Translations under genes and position numbers: made by a program | Shown here: in pieces, positions 8,029 to 20,338 of the stretch | Numbering within the stretch: position 1 is the stretch's first letter | How the letters are laid out: every line of letters starts with the position of its first letter | Source: a bacterium | Lineage (GTDB): Bacteria > Sysuimicrobiota > Sysuimicrobiia > Sysuimicrobiales > Segetimicrobiaceae | Direction of reading: 5' to 3' | Assembly: GCA_035295165.1 (NCBI GenBank) | Contig: DATGJN010000004.1 | Span: forward strand, 1-46,504 | DNA: 46,504 bases | Notes under the pieces: generated by a model | Database searches by the model: none | The model's input: the letters and a program-made list of their open reading frames with translations, nothing else | Told to the model about the DNA's origin: nothing

Positions 8029-9987
8029 CTAGGCGAGCCACCGGTCGAACCACAAGACCATGCGGCGGAGCAGGTCCCGTTGATGATTGCGTTCACGCAC
8101 CCCATGCGGTTCGCGAGGATAGGTCACAAGCTGCACCGGCACGCCGTTCTTCCGCATGGCCCGCTCGAACCCGGTCGCCTGGCCGACCGGGATTCGTTCA
8201 TCGGCCTTGCCGTGCAGGATCAAGAGCGGCGTCCGGACGTTCTTGGCGTACGTAATCGGAGAGCGGAGGTCGCCGCGCCGAGCGTCCGGACCGTCCCACG
8301 GACGGTCGCCGGCCAGGGTCCCCTCAAACGTCGGAAGGTCGCTGGTCAGGACCTCCGAGCCCCAGTGACTGATTCCCGCGCCCATCACGCCCGCTCGAAA
8401 TCGATCTGTCTGCGTCACCGCCCACGCGGTCATGAACCCGCCCTGGCTCCACCCGCCGATCCCGAGGCGGCGCTCGTCCGCGATGCCGCGGGCCACGGCG
8501 GCGTCAACCGCGGTCATGACGTCCACGAAATCCGGGCCGCCGATATTTCCCCGGACCGCGGCGGCGAACCGCTCGCCGTGCCCCATGCCGCCGCGATAGT
8601 TGGGGAACAGCACGGCATAGCCGAGCATCGCGAGCAGCTGTCCCCACGATAGGTGAAACCCGTTGCCGGCGCGTCCATGATATGGTCCGCCGTGGATCAG
8701 CACGATCGTCGGCCAGGGCCCGGGAGACCCGCCGACCGGCCGGATGAGTACGCCGTCGAGCGCAATCCCGTCGGCCGCCGTCCAGTAGAACGGCTCCTGT
8801 CGTCCAAACGACCATGCGGAGATGGGCGCGTGGTGGCAACTAACGGGGACGAGCGCACCGGGCGTCCCCACATGCACTTCGGGCGGCGCACTGCCGGAAC
8901 TTTGCACGACGGCCAGCAGGGGCGATCCGTTGTGCACGACGGCGGAAAACTCGTGAATCTCGCCGTCCGGCGCCTCCCACAGCACCTCCCGCGTCCCCGT
9001 CCTGGCATCGAGCCACTCCAGTCGGGTCGTCAGACCCTCGGCGAGGGCGACGACGACGCGCGCGTCGCCCGCGACATGCGCGAGGGCCACCGCGCAGCAG
9101 CCGTCGTCGGGGCCCGGGCCGACGAGACGCGGCTGGATCGCGCCGAGCGTCCCGGCGCCTCGGTCGTCGGGCGCGCGTGCCACATCGACGGCAAACACGG
9201 TAAACGCGGACTGTGGGCCGCCGCTGTGTGAACCAAGCCAGAGGATCGCAGACAGGGCCTGTGACCAGGTCAGAGCCTGCGCGCCGCCGACCGAACCTAC
9301 CCGTTTCAACGGCGTCCCATCCGCGGAGGCGATCAGCAACTCCATCCGGTGGCGCACCTCCCCCTCGGGCGTGGGCGCCGCCAACACCGCGATCGCCCTG
9401 CCGTCGGGTGCCCACGCCAAATCCACGACGTGCCGCTCCTCCGTGTCCCAGCGGACAACGGCCCCACGCGCGAGATCGAGCACATACAGGCGCGCGCACC
9501 GCCAGCGCTCTCCGTAGACGTCGGCGTCGTCGCGCTCCCGCGTTCGGCGTCTGTCCTCGTCGGTGGGCTCGTCTGGAGCGGTGAACGCGATCCGCGAGCC
9601 GTCCGGCGACCACGCGAACCGCTCGATCCCTTGCGCCTCTCGTCGGACCAGCAGCAGTGCTTCGCCGCCGTCCGGCGAGATGCGGTACAGCGACCTTGCG
9701 CCTCGGTTCAGGCGGTCCGAGAGAAAGGCGAGCGCCCGTCCGTCGGGGGACCACCGCGGGCTATCGTCGCGGGCGTTGCCCCGCGTGAACTGCCGCGCCG
9801 GCGCCGAGCCGTCGGCCGGCGCGACCCAGATGTCCCCCGCGGCGTAGTCCCCTTCCCACGCGAAAGGGATGCGCACGTACGCCACGTGGCGGCCGTCGGG
9901 GGACAGCTGCGGATCCGCGGGCCCGGAAAGCGACGTGATCGTGCCGATGAGGTCGTCGATGCGTGACCGTGCTGCTTCCGAGAGCAC
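8029..9987 (-). CDS. S9-family prolyl oligopeptidase-type serine peptidase
   Basis: A 652-residue acylaminoacyl-peptidase/prolyl-oligopeptidase-like enzyme. Residues 1 to about 390 form a beta-propeller with repeated WSPDG and LSPDGRHVAYV units that gates access for small peptides. The alpha/beta-hydrolase domain follows, with PTIVLIHGGPYHGRAGNGF (oxyanion region) and the nucleophile elbow GIGGWSQGGF with Ser514. The other triad residues are Asp596 in HGKADERIP and His628 in REPHGVRE. No signal peptide is visible, so it is probably cytoplasmic, where it would trim imported or waste peptides. It lies 43 bp downstream of uvrA on the same strand and may share its transcript, though no functional link is evident. 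Confidence 0.94.
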   Translation of the reverse strand: MLSEAARSRIDDLIGTITSLSGPADPQLSPDGRHVAYVRIPFAWEGDYAAGDIWVAPADGSAPARQFTRGNARDDSPRWSPDGRALAFLSDRLNRGARSLYRISPDGGEALLLVRREAQGIERFAWSPDGSRIAFTAPDEPTDEDRRRTRERDDADVYGERWRCARLYVLDLARGAVVRWDTEERHVVDLAWAPDGRAIAVLAAPTPEGEVRHRMELLIASADGTPLKRVGSVGGAQALTWSQALSAILWLGSHSGGPQSAFTVFAVDVARAPDDRGAGTLGAIQPRLVGPGPDDGCCAVALAHVAGDARVVVALAEGLTTRLEWLDARTGTREVLWEAPDGEIHEFSAVVHNGSPLLAVVQSSGSAPPEVHVGTPGALVPVSCHHAPISAWSFGRQEPFYWTAADGIALDGVLIRPVGGSPGPWPTIVLIHGGPYHGRAGNGFHLSWGQLLAMLGYAVLFPNYRGGMGHGERFAAAVRGNIGGPDFVDVMTAVDAAVARGIADERRLGIGGWSQGGFMTAWAVTQTDRFRAGVMGAGISHWGSEVLTSDLPTFEGTLAGDRPWDGPDARRGDLRSPITYAKNVRTPLLILHGKADERIPVGQATGFERAMRKNGVPVQLVTYPREPHGVRERNHQRDLLRRMVLWFDRWLA

Positions 9988-10030
9988 TCGATCAGCCTCT
10001 CGCGCGATGGTGACGCGCGCGCCCCATCGA

Positions 10031-13015
<2,985 letters not shown>

Positions 13016-13062
13016 GGCTACCCCTCTGTGTGTGCCGCCACCGGCGGCGATGAAAGGAAAAT

Positions 13063-13076
13063 CGAACGTGTGTTCG
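13063..13076. promoter_or_regulatory. LexA (SOS) box upstream of uvrA
   Basis: CGAACGTGTGTTCG is a perfect match, on both strands, to the CGAAC-RNRY-GTTCG operator bound by LexA/DinR of Firmicutes and Actinobacteria. It lies 48 bases upstream of the uvrA start, in the 172-bp gap after uvrB, and the downstream gene is a classic SOS member. Between box and gene is a 6-bp GC stem-loop (13034-13048). A clear -35/-10 pair could not be assigned. Confidence 0.85.
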
Positions 13077-13187
13077 CTGTAGCAGGTCCCGATCCCTCTC
13101 TGGTGCGGGTACGGCCAAACGCGTCCTCATGTCTAACGCCGGCGCCGAACGTTCCACTCCACGTCGTCGAGCCGCCCGCCGTGCTCT

Positions 13188-15353
13188 TTACCTCGGGTGC
13201 CTGCGTCCGCCGTCCCGGCGCGGCCTCGGGTGCGCCCCGCCCACCGGCGCGGGCGGCGGGCGACGCCCACGGCGGGATTTGGTCCCGCCGAAATACGGCT
13301 CTCCTAGCCCCCGCCGCAGCTCTTGGAGTTGGTCGCGCAGCGACGCGGCCTTCTCGAACTGCAGCTCGGCGGCGGCCTTTCGCATCTCGCGCTCAAGCGC
13401 CTCGATCGTGCCCTCGAGCTCCCCGGGGCTCAGCATCAGCAACCGAGCGATGTCCCACGGCACCTGCTTACCCTGCTCCGCCAAGCCGATCAATTCCTTG
13501 GCCGTCAGCACGGCGCCTTCGCCCGACTCTCCGGCGGTATAGGCTGCCGGCTCTTCCGCCGCCTCGATCTCGATCATGTCGCGAATCGGTTTCACAATGG
13601 TCGTCGGCGTGATGCCGTGCTCCTCATTGTAGCGCAGCTGGATCTCTCTGCGCCGGTTCGTCTCCGCAATCGCCCTGCGCATCGAGTCGGTGACCCCGTC
13701 GGCGTAGAGGATCACCCGCCCGCCCACGTTCCGTGCCGCCCGTCCCATCGTCTGGATCAGGCTCGTCTCCGAACGGAGGTATCCCTCCTTGTCGGCGTCG
13801 AGAATCGTCACGAGCGACACCTCGGGCAGATCGAGCCCTTCCCGAAGCAGGTTGATGCCAACGAGCACATCGTAGGTGCCTTCGCGCAGGTCCTTCAAGA
13901 TCTGAATCCGCTGTAGGACCTCGACCTCGGCGTGGAGGTAATGCACCTTCATGCCGAGCTCCTGAAGATAGTCGGACAGATCCTCCGCCATCCGCTTCGT
14001 CAGCGTCGTCACGAGGGTCCGCTCGCCCCGTTCGACCTGTGTCTTGATCTCGGCGATCAGGTCGTCGACTTGTCCCTTCGCCGGGCGCACCTCCACCTGC
14101 GGATCCACCAGCCCGGTCGGACGCACGATCTGCTCTAGGACCCGCGTGCTGACCGCCAGCTCGTACGGTCCGGGCGTCGCGGAGACAAAGACGACCTGCG
14201 GCACGAGCGCGTCAAACTCTTCGAACGTCAGCGGCCGGTTGTCGTAGGCGGACGGCAACCGGAACCCGAAGTCCACGAGGTTCTTCTTGCGCGCACGGTC
14301 GCCCTCGTGCATTCCGCGGACTTGCGGCACCGTCACGTGCGACTCGTCGATCACGACGAGGAAGTCCTTGGGGAAGTAGTCGAGCAGGCATCCCGGTCGC
14401 TCGCCCTCGGCGCGCCCGGAGAGATGGCGTGAGTAGTTCTCGATGCCGGGGCAGTAGCCGACCTCGCGCAGCATCTCGAGATCGTACTTCGTCCGGAACT
14501 CCAGCCGCTGCGCCTCCAACAGCTTGCCCTGGGCCTGGAACCACGCCACGCGCTCTCGCAGTTCGGCTTCGATCCGGTCCAGCGAGGCGCCGAGCTTCGC
14601 CGCGGTCGTGACCCAGTGCTTCGCCGGCCAGATCGCCACCGCGGGCTTGTCGACGAGGATCTCTCCGGTGAGCGGGTTGATCTCGTGGATGCGCTCGACC
14701 TCGTCGCCGAACAACTCGACGCGGACCGCTCGGTCCTCGTAGGCCGGGAAGATCTCGACGACGTCGCCACGCACGCGGAACCTGCCGCGGGAGAAGTCGA
14801 TGTCATTGCGCTCATACTGCACGTCCACCAGGCGGCGAAGAATCTCGTCACGCGACTTCCGCTCGCCGACGCGCAGGAACAGCATGACGTCCTGGTAGTC
14901 CTCGGGCGAACCCAAGCCGTAGATGCACGAGACCGAGGCGACGATGACGACGTCGCGGCGCTCCATCAGCGCCTTCGTGGACGCGTGGCGCAACCGATCG
15001 ATCTCGTCGTTGATCGACGCATCCTTCGCGATGTACAGGTCGGTCTGCGGCACGTACGCCTCGGGTTGGTAGTAATCGTAATACGAGACGAAGTACCGCA
15101 CCGCGTTGTCGGGAAAGTACTGCCGGAATTCCCCGTACAGCTGCGCGGCGAGCGTCTTGTTGTGGGCGAGCACGAGCGTTGGCCGCTGGATCTGCTCGAT
15201 CATCCGGGCAACCGTGTACGTCTTGCCCGATCCCGTGACCCCCAGGAGCGTCTGGAACCGGTCGCCGCGCCCGACGCTCTCAACAAGCCCGGCGATCGCG
15301 CTCGGCTGATCGCCGGCCGGCTGTTGGTCCGTCACCATCTTGAGCTGAGGCAT
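13188..15353 (-). CDS. uvrB: Excinuclease ABC subunit B
   Basis: UvrB, the helicase-like damage-verification subunit that receives DNA from UvrA and recruits UvrC. The family N-terminus [12 protein letters not shown] is followed by Walker [15 protein letters not shown], and the beta-hairpin region [18 protein letters not shown] is intact. Helicase motifs [29 protein letters not shown] and QTMGRAARN are all present. The C-terminal UVR domain ([22 protein letters not shown]) precedes an Arg/Pro/Gly-rich tail of about 35 residues. I used ATG 15353, giving 721 residues; a GTG at 15368 would add five. An extended -10 promoter lies about 40 bases upstream. No LexA box was found in front of this gene, in contrast to uvrA. 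Confidence 0.97.
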   Translation of the reverse strand: MPQLKMVTDQQPAGDQPSAIAGLVESVGRGDRFQTLLGVTGSGKTYTVARMIEQIQRPTLVLAHNKTLAAQLYGEFRQYFPDNAVRYFVSYYDYYQPEAYVPQTDLYIAKDASINDEIDRLRHASTKALMERRDVVIVASVSCIYGLGSPEDYQDVMLFLRVGERKSRDEILRRLVDVQYERNDIDFSRGRFRVRGDVVEIFPAYEDRAVRVELFGDEVERIHEINPLTGEILVDKPAVAIWPAKHWVTTAAKLGASLDRIEAELRERVAWFQAQGKLLEAQRLEFRTKYDLEMLREVGYCPGIENYSRHLSGRAEGERPGCLLDYFPKDFLVVIDESHVTVPQVRGMHEGDRARKKNLVDFGFRLPSAYDNRPLTFEEFDALVPQVVFVSATPGPYELAVSTRVLEQIVRPTGLVDPQVEVRPAKGQVDDLIAEIKTQVERGERTLVTTLTKRMAEDLSDYLQELGMKVHYLHAEVEVLQRIQILKDLREGTYDVLVGINLLREGLDLPEVSLVTILDADKEGYLRSETSLIQTMGRAARNVGGRVILYADGVTDSMRRAIAETNRRREIQLRYNEEHGITPTTIVKPIRDMIEIEAAEEPAAYTAGESGEGAVLTAKELIGLAEQGKQVPWDIARLLMLSPGELEGTIEALEREMRKAAAELQFEKAASLRDQLQELRRGLGEPYFGGTKSRRGRRPPPAPVGGAHPRPRRDGGRRHPR

Positions 15354-15393
15354 TGTTCGACAACCCACCGCGCGTTGAGGGATGTATCAGCCA

Positions 15394-15402
15394 ATTATAA
15401 CA
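15394..15402 (-). promoter_or_regulatory. Extended -10 promoter for uvrB
   Basis: On the minus strand this reads TGTTATAAT, an extended -10 (TGn plus perfect TATAAT), in an otherwise very GC-rich region. No good -35 is visible, as expected for extended -10 promoters. The predicted transcription start lies roughly 30 bases before the uvrB start codon. Confidence 0.6.
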
Positions 15403-15571
15403 TGGGGGGGCGAGCGCGCTCCATGGGTCGTGGGACACGCCGCGCGCGGCCGCAACCCCGTGAGGTGGCTTCTTGCGCGCCAGGAGATGTATGCAGCGCC
15501 ACGCCGCCTCACGCTGCGCGCAACGCGGTTCCGGGCGCCGGAACCCAGTGACGCGGAGCTCGATCAGGCGC

Positions 15572-15787
15572 CTAGTAGCGGAAAAGGTACATCCCGACGA
15601 CGGTGCCGGCCCCGATCAGAATCAACAACGGGGGGCTGCCGACGAAATAGGGAACGACCATGAGCACGCCGCCGCCGATGAGAAACGCCGTGTGGCCGAT
15701 CCGCCTGCCGTACATGAAGGCTCCAATCCCGATGAGGCTGAGGATGCCCCCGAGCACGAGCGTCGCGGCGCTTGGCAGATGCAGCAT
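15572..15787 (-). CDS. Small hydrophobic membrane protein
   Basis: A 71-residue protein made of three hydrophobic segments: LVLGGILSLIGIGAFMY, GHTAFLIGGGVLMVVPYFVG and PLLILIGAGTVVGMYLFRY. They are separated by short turns including GRRIGH. The pattern of a YGRR turn followed by GGGVLMVVPYFV resembles small uncharacterised membrane proteins found in many bacteria; no function is known. The start is uncertain. ATG 15787 begins the first membrane segment, but it overlaps a TATAAT sequence and has no good ribosome site, while the open frame extends upstream as low-quality Arg-rich sequence. It sits between coaE (106 bp upstream) and uvrB. Confidence 0.65.
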   Translation of the reverse strand: MLHLPSAATLVLGGILSLIGIGAFMYGRRIGHTAFLIGGGVLMVVPYFVGSPPLLILIGAGTVVGMYLFRY

Positions 15788-15893
15788 TATACTGTGAGTG
15801 TGCCCTTCGTGGTCTCCAACGAGACGTGGGAACATCCGTTGGGGGCCCAAACGCGCCCGGACCGGCGCGACCGAGCGGCTCGGCCGAGTCGCG

Positions 15894-16535
15894 CTACGTG
15901 GAGGGATGCCGGAGTTTGGCCTTCGCGGTGAGCGTCGCCCACAGGCGCTCAACCTGCCCCCGCGTCGCGTCGGGCGTGCCCCCGTTGTCGATCACCCAAT
16001 CGGCCGAGGCGACCTTGTCGCGGAGCGGAACCTGCGCAGCGAGCCGGCGACGCGCGTCATCGCGTGACACGCCGTCCCGAGCGACGAGACGGTCCACTTG
16101 GACCTCCTCCGGCGCGGACACGACGATGATGCCGTCGAGTCCGAGATCCCGGCCGTCGGTCGTGTCGAGCAGGAGCGGGATCTCGAAGACGATGACCTCG
16201 ACGCCAGGAGTGGCCGCGAGACGCGCCGCGTCGTCCGCCATGCGCCGGCGGATGTGCGGGTGGGTCAGCGCGTTGAGCCGCCGACGCGCCGCCGCGTCGT
16301 TGAAGATGCACGCCCCAAGCGCCTTGCGGTCGATCGCGCCGCCTGGGCCCACGATCCCGGGACCGAACTCCCTCACGACGTCGTCGTACGCCGGCCCGCC
16401 GCAAGCGACGACCTCGCGCGCGATCCGGTCGGCGTCGACCAGGGCCGCCCCGGCGTCCTGCAGCGCGGCGGCGACGGTGCTCTTCCCGCTCGCGATCCCC
16501 CCGGTAAGCCCGATTCTGAGCGGCGAGCGGCTCAC
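15894..16535 (-). CDS. coaE: Dephospho-CoA kinase
   Basis: CoaE phosphorylates the 3'-hydroxyl of dephospho-CoA with ATP, the last step of coenzyme A synthesis, in the cytoplasm. The 213-residue protein opens with the P-loop IGLTGGIASGKSTVAAAL, followed by DADRIAREVVA (substrate/metal Asp). HPHIRRRM and VIVFEIPLLLDTT, the CoaE core, come next, then VVSAPEEVQVDRLVARDG with lid residues. The length is typical. The start is GTG 16535, ten bases after the polA stop, with AAGGGC upstream, so it is very likely cotranscribed with polA; this neighbourhood is common in bacteria. Confidence 0.96.
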   Translation of the reverse strand: MSRSPLRIGLTGGIASGKSTVAAALQDAGAALVDADRIAREVVACGGPAYDDVVREFGPGIVGPGGAIDRKALGACIFNDAAARRRLNALTHPHIRRRMADDAARLAATPGVEVIVFEIPLLLDTTDGRDLGLDGIIVVSAPEEVQVDRLVARDGVSRDDARRRLAAQVPLRDKVASADWVIDNGGTPDATRGQVERLWATLTAKAKLRHPST

Positions 16536-16545
16536 GGCGGGCCCT

Positions 16546-19185
16546 TCATGGCAGTTCCGTCAGATCCTGCCAGTTGGGCCCCACCGCGAGATCGGCAACG
16601 AGCGGGGCAGCCAGCGGATACGCCTCCTCCATCACCTGCCGCACCCGCGGGCCGATGCGTTCGACAAGTTCCTGGGGGACCTCGAAGAGCAGCTCGTCGT
16701 GGATCTGCAAGATCATCTCCATCCCAGGCGCCTCGGGCAGCAGGTCTCGGTCCACCCGCAGCATCGCGATCTTGATGATGTCCGCGGCCGTGCCCTGAAT
16801 CGGCGCGTTGATCGCGATGCGCTCGGCGGCCTCGCGGATCACCCGGTTGCGGCTCAGGATATCCGGCAGGTAGCGGCGGCGGCCGAGAAGCGTCTTGACG
16901 TACCCGTCCCTCCGGGCCTGCTCGACGACCGTGCGCATGTACTCCGCGACGCGCGGGTACCGCGCGAAGTACGTATCCATGAAGACCCGCGCCTCGTCCC
17001 GACCGATCGAGAGTTGTGCGGCGAGCCCGAAGTCGCTGATGCCGTACGCGATGCCGTAGTTGAACGCCTTGGCGCGGCGGCGCATCTCGGCGGTCACCGT
17101 CTCCGCGTCCACGGAGAACACCTCGGCCGCGGTCACCGTATGGATATCTGCCCCCCGCCGGAACGCCTCGAGCAGTCCGGGGTCCTGGGTGGCCTCGGCG
17201 AGCACCCGCAGTTCGATCTGCGAATAGTCCGCAGAGAGCAGCACCGTACCCTCCCGCCCGGCGACGAACGCCCGTCGAATCTGCCGTCCCACTCCCGTCC
17301 GAATTGGAATGTTCTGCAAATTGGGGTCTGTGGTGATGACCCGCCCGGTGCTGGCGACGGCCTGATTGTACGTGGTATGGAGCCGGCCGGTCCGCGGATC
17401 GACCATCGCGGGAAGCACGTCCACGTACGTGCTGAGCAGCTTGCTCAGCTCGCGATGCTCCAGAATGCGGGCGACCACGGGGTGATGTGGCGCGAGCTGT
17501 TCGAGCACGTCGGCGTCGGTGGAGAACCCGGTCTTGGTGCGTTTGAGGGACGGAAGCTGGAGCTTCTCGAACAGGACGAACGCGAGTTGCTTCGGCGATC
17601 CGATGTTGAACTCCGAGCCCGCCAGCCGGTAAATATCGGCCGTCAGTGCCACGAGACGCTGCCGCAGCTCGTCGGAGAGCGCGCGCAGTGCCGGCACATC
17701 GATCGCGACGCCCACGTGCTCCATCCGCGCGAGCACGCTCGCAAGCGGCAGCTCGATCTCGTGGTAGAGACGGTCCACCTCGCGCGCGCGGAGCTGCGCC
17801 GCCATGACGTCGCGCAACCGGAAGATCAGGTCCGCCTCCTCGGCCGCGCGCTCCCCGGGGGCCGGACCGAGCGCCAGCTCGTCCGCGGCCGCGCTCTCCT
17901 CGTGCAGACGCCAGCCGAGGTGTTCCCACGCGCTGCTCGCCAGCGTGTGCGTTCGCTTCCCGGGGTCCAGCACGTACGACGCCAGCCCCACGTCAAACGC
18001 GAACCCCCGGAGCGTGAGCCCCGCGCTCTCCAGCAGCAACCGGTCGCGTTTGACGTCCTGGCTGAGCTTCGCCACATCCTCCCGCGCCAGCGCGTCGGCA
18101 AGCGCCGGAGGCACCCCGTCGTGAAGCTCGAGGTAGCTCGCCTCTCCGGCCCGTCGGGCCAGCGCGATGCCGATGAGGCGAGACTTGAGCGGCCCGTCAC
18201 CTTCGGCGACCGGCGCGATCGCCACCTCGGAGACCCCTTCCAAAAACGCCGCCGCGTGGTCGCGCGCGAGCGTCCCGTACGTGCCGCGCGCCTCCGTGAG
18301 TGGGACCTCGACGCCGAGCCGATCCAGCAGCGACTTGAACTCAAGGCGCGTGAACAGGTCACGGATCCGCGCGGTGTCCACCGGGCGGCGCCGGAGGAGA
18401 TCCCAGGATAGCGAGAGCGGGACGCCGGTCTGGATCGTGGACAGCGTCTTGCTCTGCAGGATCTGCGCGCGGTGCTCCTCGAGTCGTTGCCGGAGGCGCG
18501 CATCACGCCCCTCCGCCGGCGCCTCGAGCACCTCCTCGACCGTTGCTCCCCCTGCGAGCAGGCGGGCGGCGGTCTTGTCGCCCACACCTGGGACACCCGG
18601 AATGTTGTCGGTGGCGTCACCTTTGAGGCTCTTGAGATCGGGCACGCGTGCCGGCGCGACGCCGAGTTTGGCCTGCACCCCCGCTTCGTCGTACACCGTG
18701 GTCTCGCTGATCCCGCGGCTCGTCACCATCACGCGGGTGTGCGGGGAGACCAGTTGCAGCGCGTCGAGATCGCCCGTCACGATCACGACGTTCATCCCGC
18801 GGGCCTCCGCCAGGCGGGTCAGTGTCCCGATGACGTCATCGGCCTCGAACCCGGCGACCTCGAACACCGGTAGGTCGAACGCCTCGACGACCTCCTTCGC
18901 GAGCGCGATCTGCGGGCGGAGGTCGTCCGGCATCTTCTGCCGCGTGGCTTTGTACTCCGCGAACGCCTCGTGACGGAACGTCGGCCCCGGCTTGTCGAAC
19001 GCCACCGCGACGTACTGGGGGGCCACCTCGTCCAGCACCTTGAGGAGCATCGTCGTGAAACCGTAGACGGCGTTCGTCGGCTGGCCGTCGCGCGTCGTGA
19101 AGTAGGGAAGCGCGTAGAACGCCCGGTAGACGAGCCCGTTGGCGTCGAGGAGGAGGAGCGTGTCGCGCGCGGCCGGCGTGGTCAT
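16546..19185 (-). CDS. polA: DNA polymerase I
   Basis: An 879-residue family A polymerase for gap filling and Okazaki-fragment maturation. Residues 1-290 form the 5'-3' flap exonuclease (LLLLDANGLVYRAFYAL, AFDKPGPTFRHE, IVTGDLDALQLV, SLKGDATDNIPGVPGVG). Residues about 310-470 occupy the place of the 3'-5' proofreading domain but lack the metal-binding acidic motifs: VAIAPVAEG stands where an Asp/Glu pair is expected. The domain is therefore probably inactive, as in Taq or Bacillus Pol I. The polymerase domain carries motif A LLSADYSQIELRVLA, motif B RRRAKAFNYGIAYGISDFG and motif C LQIHDELLFEVP. The weak ribosome site AAAGG lies 11 bases before the ATG. coaE follows directly. Confidence 0.97.
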   Translation of the reverse strand: MTTPAARDTLLLLDANGLVYRAFYALPYFTTRDGQPTNAVYGFTTMLLKVLDEVAPQYVAVAFDKPGPTFRHEAFAEYKATRQKMPDDLRPQIALAKEVVEAFDLPVFEVAGFEADDVIGTLTRLAEARGMNVVIVTGDLDALQLVSPHTRVMVTSRGISETTVYDEAGVQAKLGVAPARVPDLKSLKGDATDNIPGVPGVGDKTAARLLAGGATVEEVLEAPAEGRDARLRQRLEEHRAQILQSKTLSTIQTGVPLSLSWDLLRRRPVDTARIRDLFTRLEFKSLLDRLGVEVPLTEARGTYGTLARDHAAAFLEGVSEVAIAPVAEGDGPLKSRLIGIALARRAGEASYLELHDGVPPALADALAREDVAKLSQDVKRDRLLLESAGLTLRGFAFDVGLASYVLDPGKRTHTLASSAWEHLGWRLHEESAAADELALGPAPGERAAEEADLIFRLRDVMAAQLRAREVDRLYHEIELPLASVLARMEHVGVAIDVPALRALSDELRQRLVALTADIYRLAGSEFNIGSPKQLAFVLFEKLQLPSLKRTKTGFSTDADVLEQLAPHHPVVARILEHRELSKLLSTYVDVLPAMVDPRTGRLHTTYNQAVASTGRVITTDPNLQNIPIRTGVGRQIRRAFVAGREGTVLLSADYSQIELRVLAEATQDPGLLEAFRRGADIHTVTAAEVFSVDAETVTAEMRRRAKAFNYGIAYGISDFGLAAQLSIGRDEARVFMDTYFARYPRVAEYMRTVVEQARRDGYVKTLLGRRRYLPDILSRNRVIREAAERIAINAPIQGTAADIIKIAMLRVDRDLLPEAPGMEMILQIHDELLFEVPQELVERIGPRVRQVMEEAYPLAAPLVADLAVGPNWQDLTELP

Positions 19186-19270
19186 CTCTGAGAAACCTTT
19201 CCGCGCGGGCGCACCGCCTCCTCCGGGCAGCGGTCGCCGCCCTACGGCCAGAGCGAACGCCGCCGCGTGC

Positions 19271-19300
19271 TTGAGCGCATGGAGACGAGTGTGGTACGAT
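19271..19300 (+). promoter_or_regulatory. Putative promoter of tRNA-Leu
   Basis: TTGAGC (19271-19276) and TACGAT (19295-19300), separated by 18 bases, form a sigma-70-type promoter on the plus strand. The predicted start is about 13 bases before the tRNA 5' end. Confidence 0.55.
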
Positions 19301-19319
19301 TAGGGTCGCCGATCAGCGC

Positions 19320-19403
19320 GCCGGAGTGTCGGAATCGGCAGACGATCGCGACTCAAAATCGCGTGGGCTCACGCCCGTGGGGGTTCGAGTCCCTCCTCCG
19401 GCA
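19320..19403 (+). tRNA. tRNA-Leu (anticodon CAA)
   Basis: An 84-base class II tRNA. The acceptor arms GCCGGAG (19320-19326) and CTCCGGC (19396-19402) pair perfectly, with discriminator A at 19403. The D-loop contains the AATCGGCAGA pattern typical of tRNA-Leu. The anticodon stem CGCGA/TCGCG encloses CTCAAAA, giving anticodon CAA (reads UUG). A long variable arm follows, and the T-arm loop is TTCGAGT. The CCA end is not encoded. It is the only RNA gene seen and lies on the plus strand in the gap between the second transporter operon and polA; the rest of that gap (19186-19270, 19404-19497) shows nothing else. Confidence 0.95.
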
Positions 19404-19497
19404 CATCCATTTGGAAGTCTACTCACATGTCCTGTCCATCCGTCTCTCGGCAGAGGTGTCCTCCCCCGGGTGTCACGGGGTCGCGCCAGTTCGAGAA

Positions 19498-20325
19498 CTA
19501 GCGGGCCCCCCGGAAGAGATGGGGATCCAACACGTCGCGCACGGCGTCCCCGACGATGTTGAGACACAGCACGACGACGGTGATCGCGAGGCCGGGAAAC
19601 ACGCTCAGCCACCACCCGTTCGGGAAATACTTTTGCGCATCGGAGAGCATTGCCCCCCATTCTGGCGACGGAGGCTGCGCGCCGAGGCCGATGAAGCTCA
19701 GCCCGGCCGCGGCGAGAATGATCGTCCCGGTGTCGAGGGTCACGAGCGCGAGCACCGGCGGGAGCGCGTTCGGCAGGAGGTACCGCAGCGCGATCCACAC
19801 GGGTGGCAGTCCCACGGCCACCGCGCCCTGGACGTAGTCGCGCTCCCGGATGCCGAGCGTCACGCCGCGAACGAGCCGCGCCACGCCGGGCGTCCCGCCG
19901 ATCCCGAGCGCGATCATCACGTTGAAGAGCCCCGGCCCGAGGAGCGCGACGACGAAGAGCGCGAGAATCAATCCCGGCATGCCGAGCATGATGTCGGTCA
20001 GGCGCATCACGATGAGATCCAGCCAGCCCCCGGCGTAGCCTGCCATCACGCCCACGGCGGTTCCTAGCGCGAATTCGATCGCGACCGCCACCAACCCGAC
20101 CGTCAGGGACAGCCGGCCCCCAAACAGCATCCGCGCCCACACGTCGCGTCCCATCCCGTCGGTGCCCAGCACGTGGGCGGGCGACGGGCCGCGCAGCCGA
20201 ACCGGGATGTTCATGACGAACGGGCTGATCCGGGCGAGCACCGGCGCGCCGATCACCGCAACGATGATCGCGGCCAGGACGAGGGCGGCCGCCCGCGTGG
20301 TGCGTCCGGTGTGCCAGAAGCGCAT
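19498..20325 (-). CDS. DppC-type ABC transporter permease
   Basis: A 275-residue permease of the peptide/nickel transporter family. The signature HVLGTDGMGRDVWARMLFGGR follows the first membrane segment. Five further spans come after it; the EAA loop reads VQGAVAVGLPPVWIALRYLLPNAL, and the C-terminal GLSFIGLGAQPPSPEWGAML is a DppC hallmark. It begins 13 bases after the stop of the DppB-type partner; ATG 20325 and the adjacent GTG 20328 are both possible, with GAGGA nearby. It is the last gene of the second uptake operon (SBP, CocE-type hydrolase, DppB, DppC). No ATPase gene follows; the next feature is the convergent tRNA-Leu. Confidence 0.95.
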   Translation of the reverse strand: MRFWHTGRTTRAAALVLAAIIVAVIGAPVLARISPFVMNIPVRLRGPSPAHVLGTDGMGRDVWARMLFGGRLSLTVGLVAVAIEFALGTAVGVMAGYAGGWLDLIVMRLTDIMLGMPGLILALFVVALLGPGLFNVMIALGIGGTPGVARLVRGVTLGIRERDYVQGAVAVGLPPVWIALRYLLPNALPPVLALVTLDTGTIILAAAGLSFIGLGAQPPSPEWGAMLSDAQKYFPNGWWLSVFPGLAITVVVLCLNIVGDAVRDVLDPHLFRGAR

Positions 20326-20338
20326 CACGGGGCGTCCT

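Noticed and set aside
13147-13154. Second LexA-like site GAACGTTC between uvrB and uvrA
   Set aside because: It lacks the 4-base spacer required between the half-sites, so it does not fit the operator consensus.
15786-15791. TATAAT on the minus strand as promoter of the small membrane protein gene
   Set aside because: It overlaps the proposed start codon, so a transcript from it would miss the first membrane segment; no -35 at the right distance.
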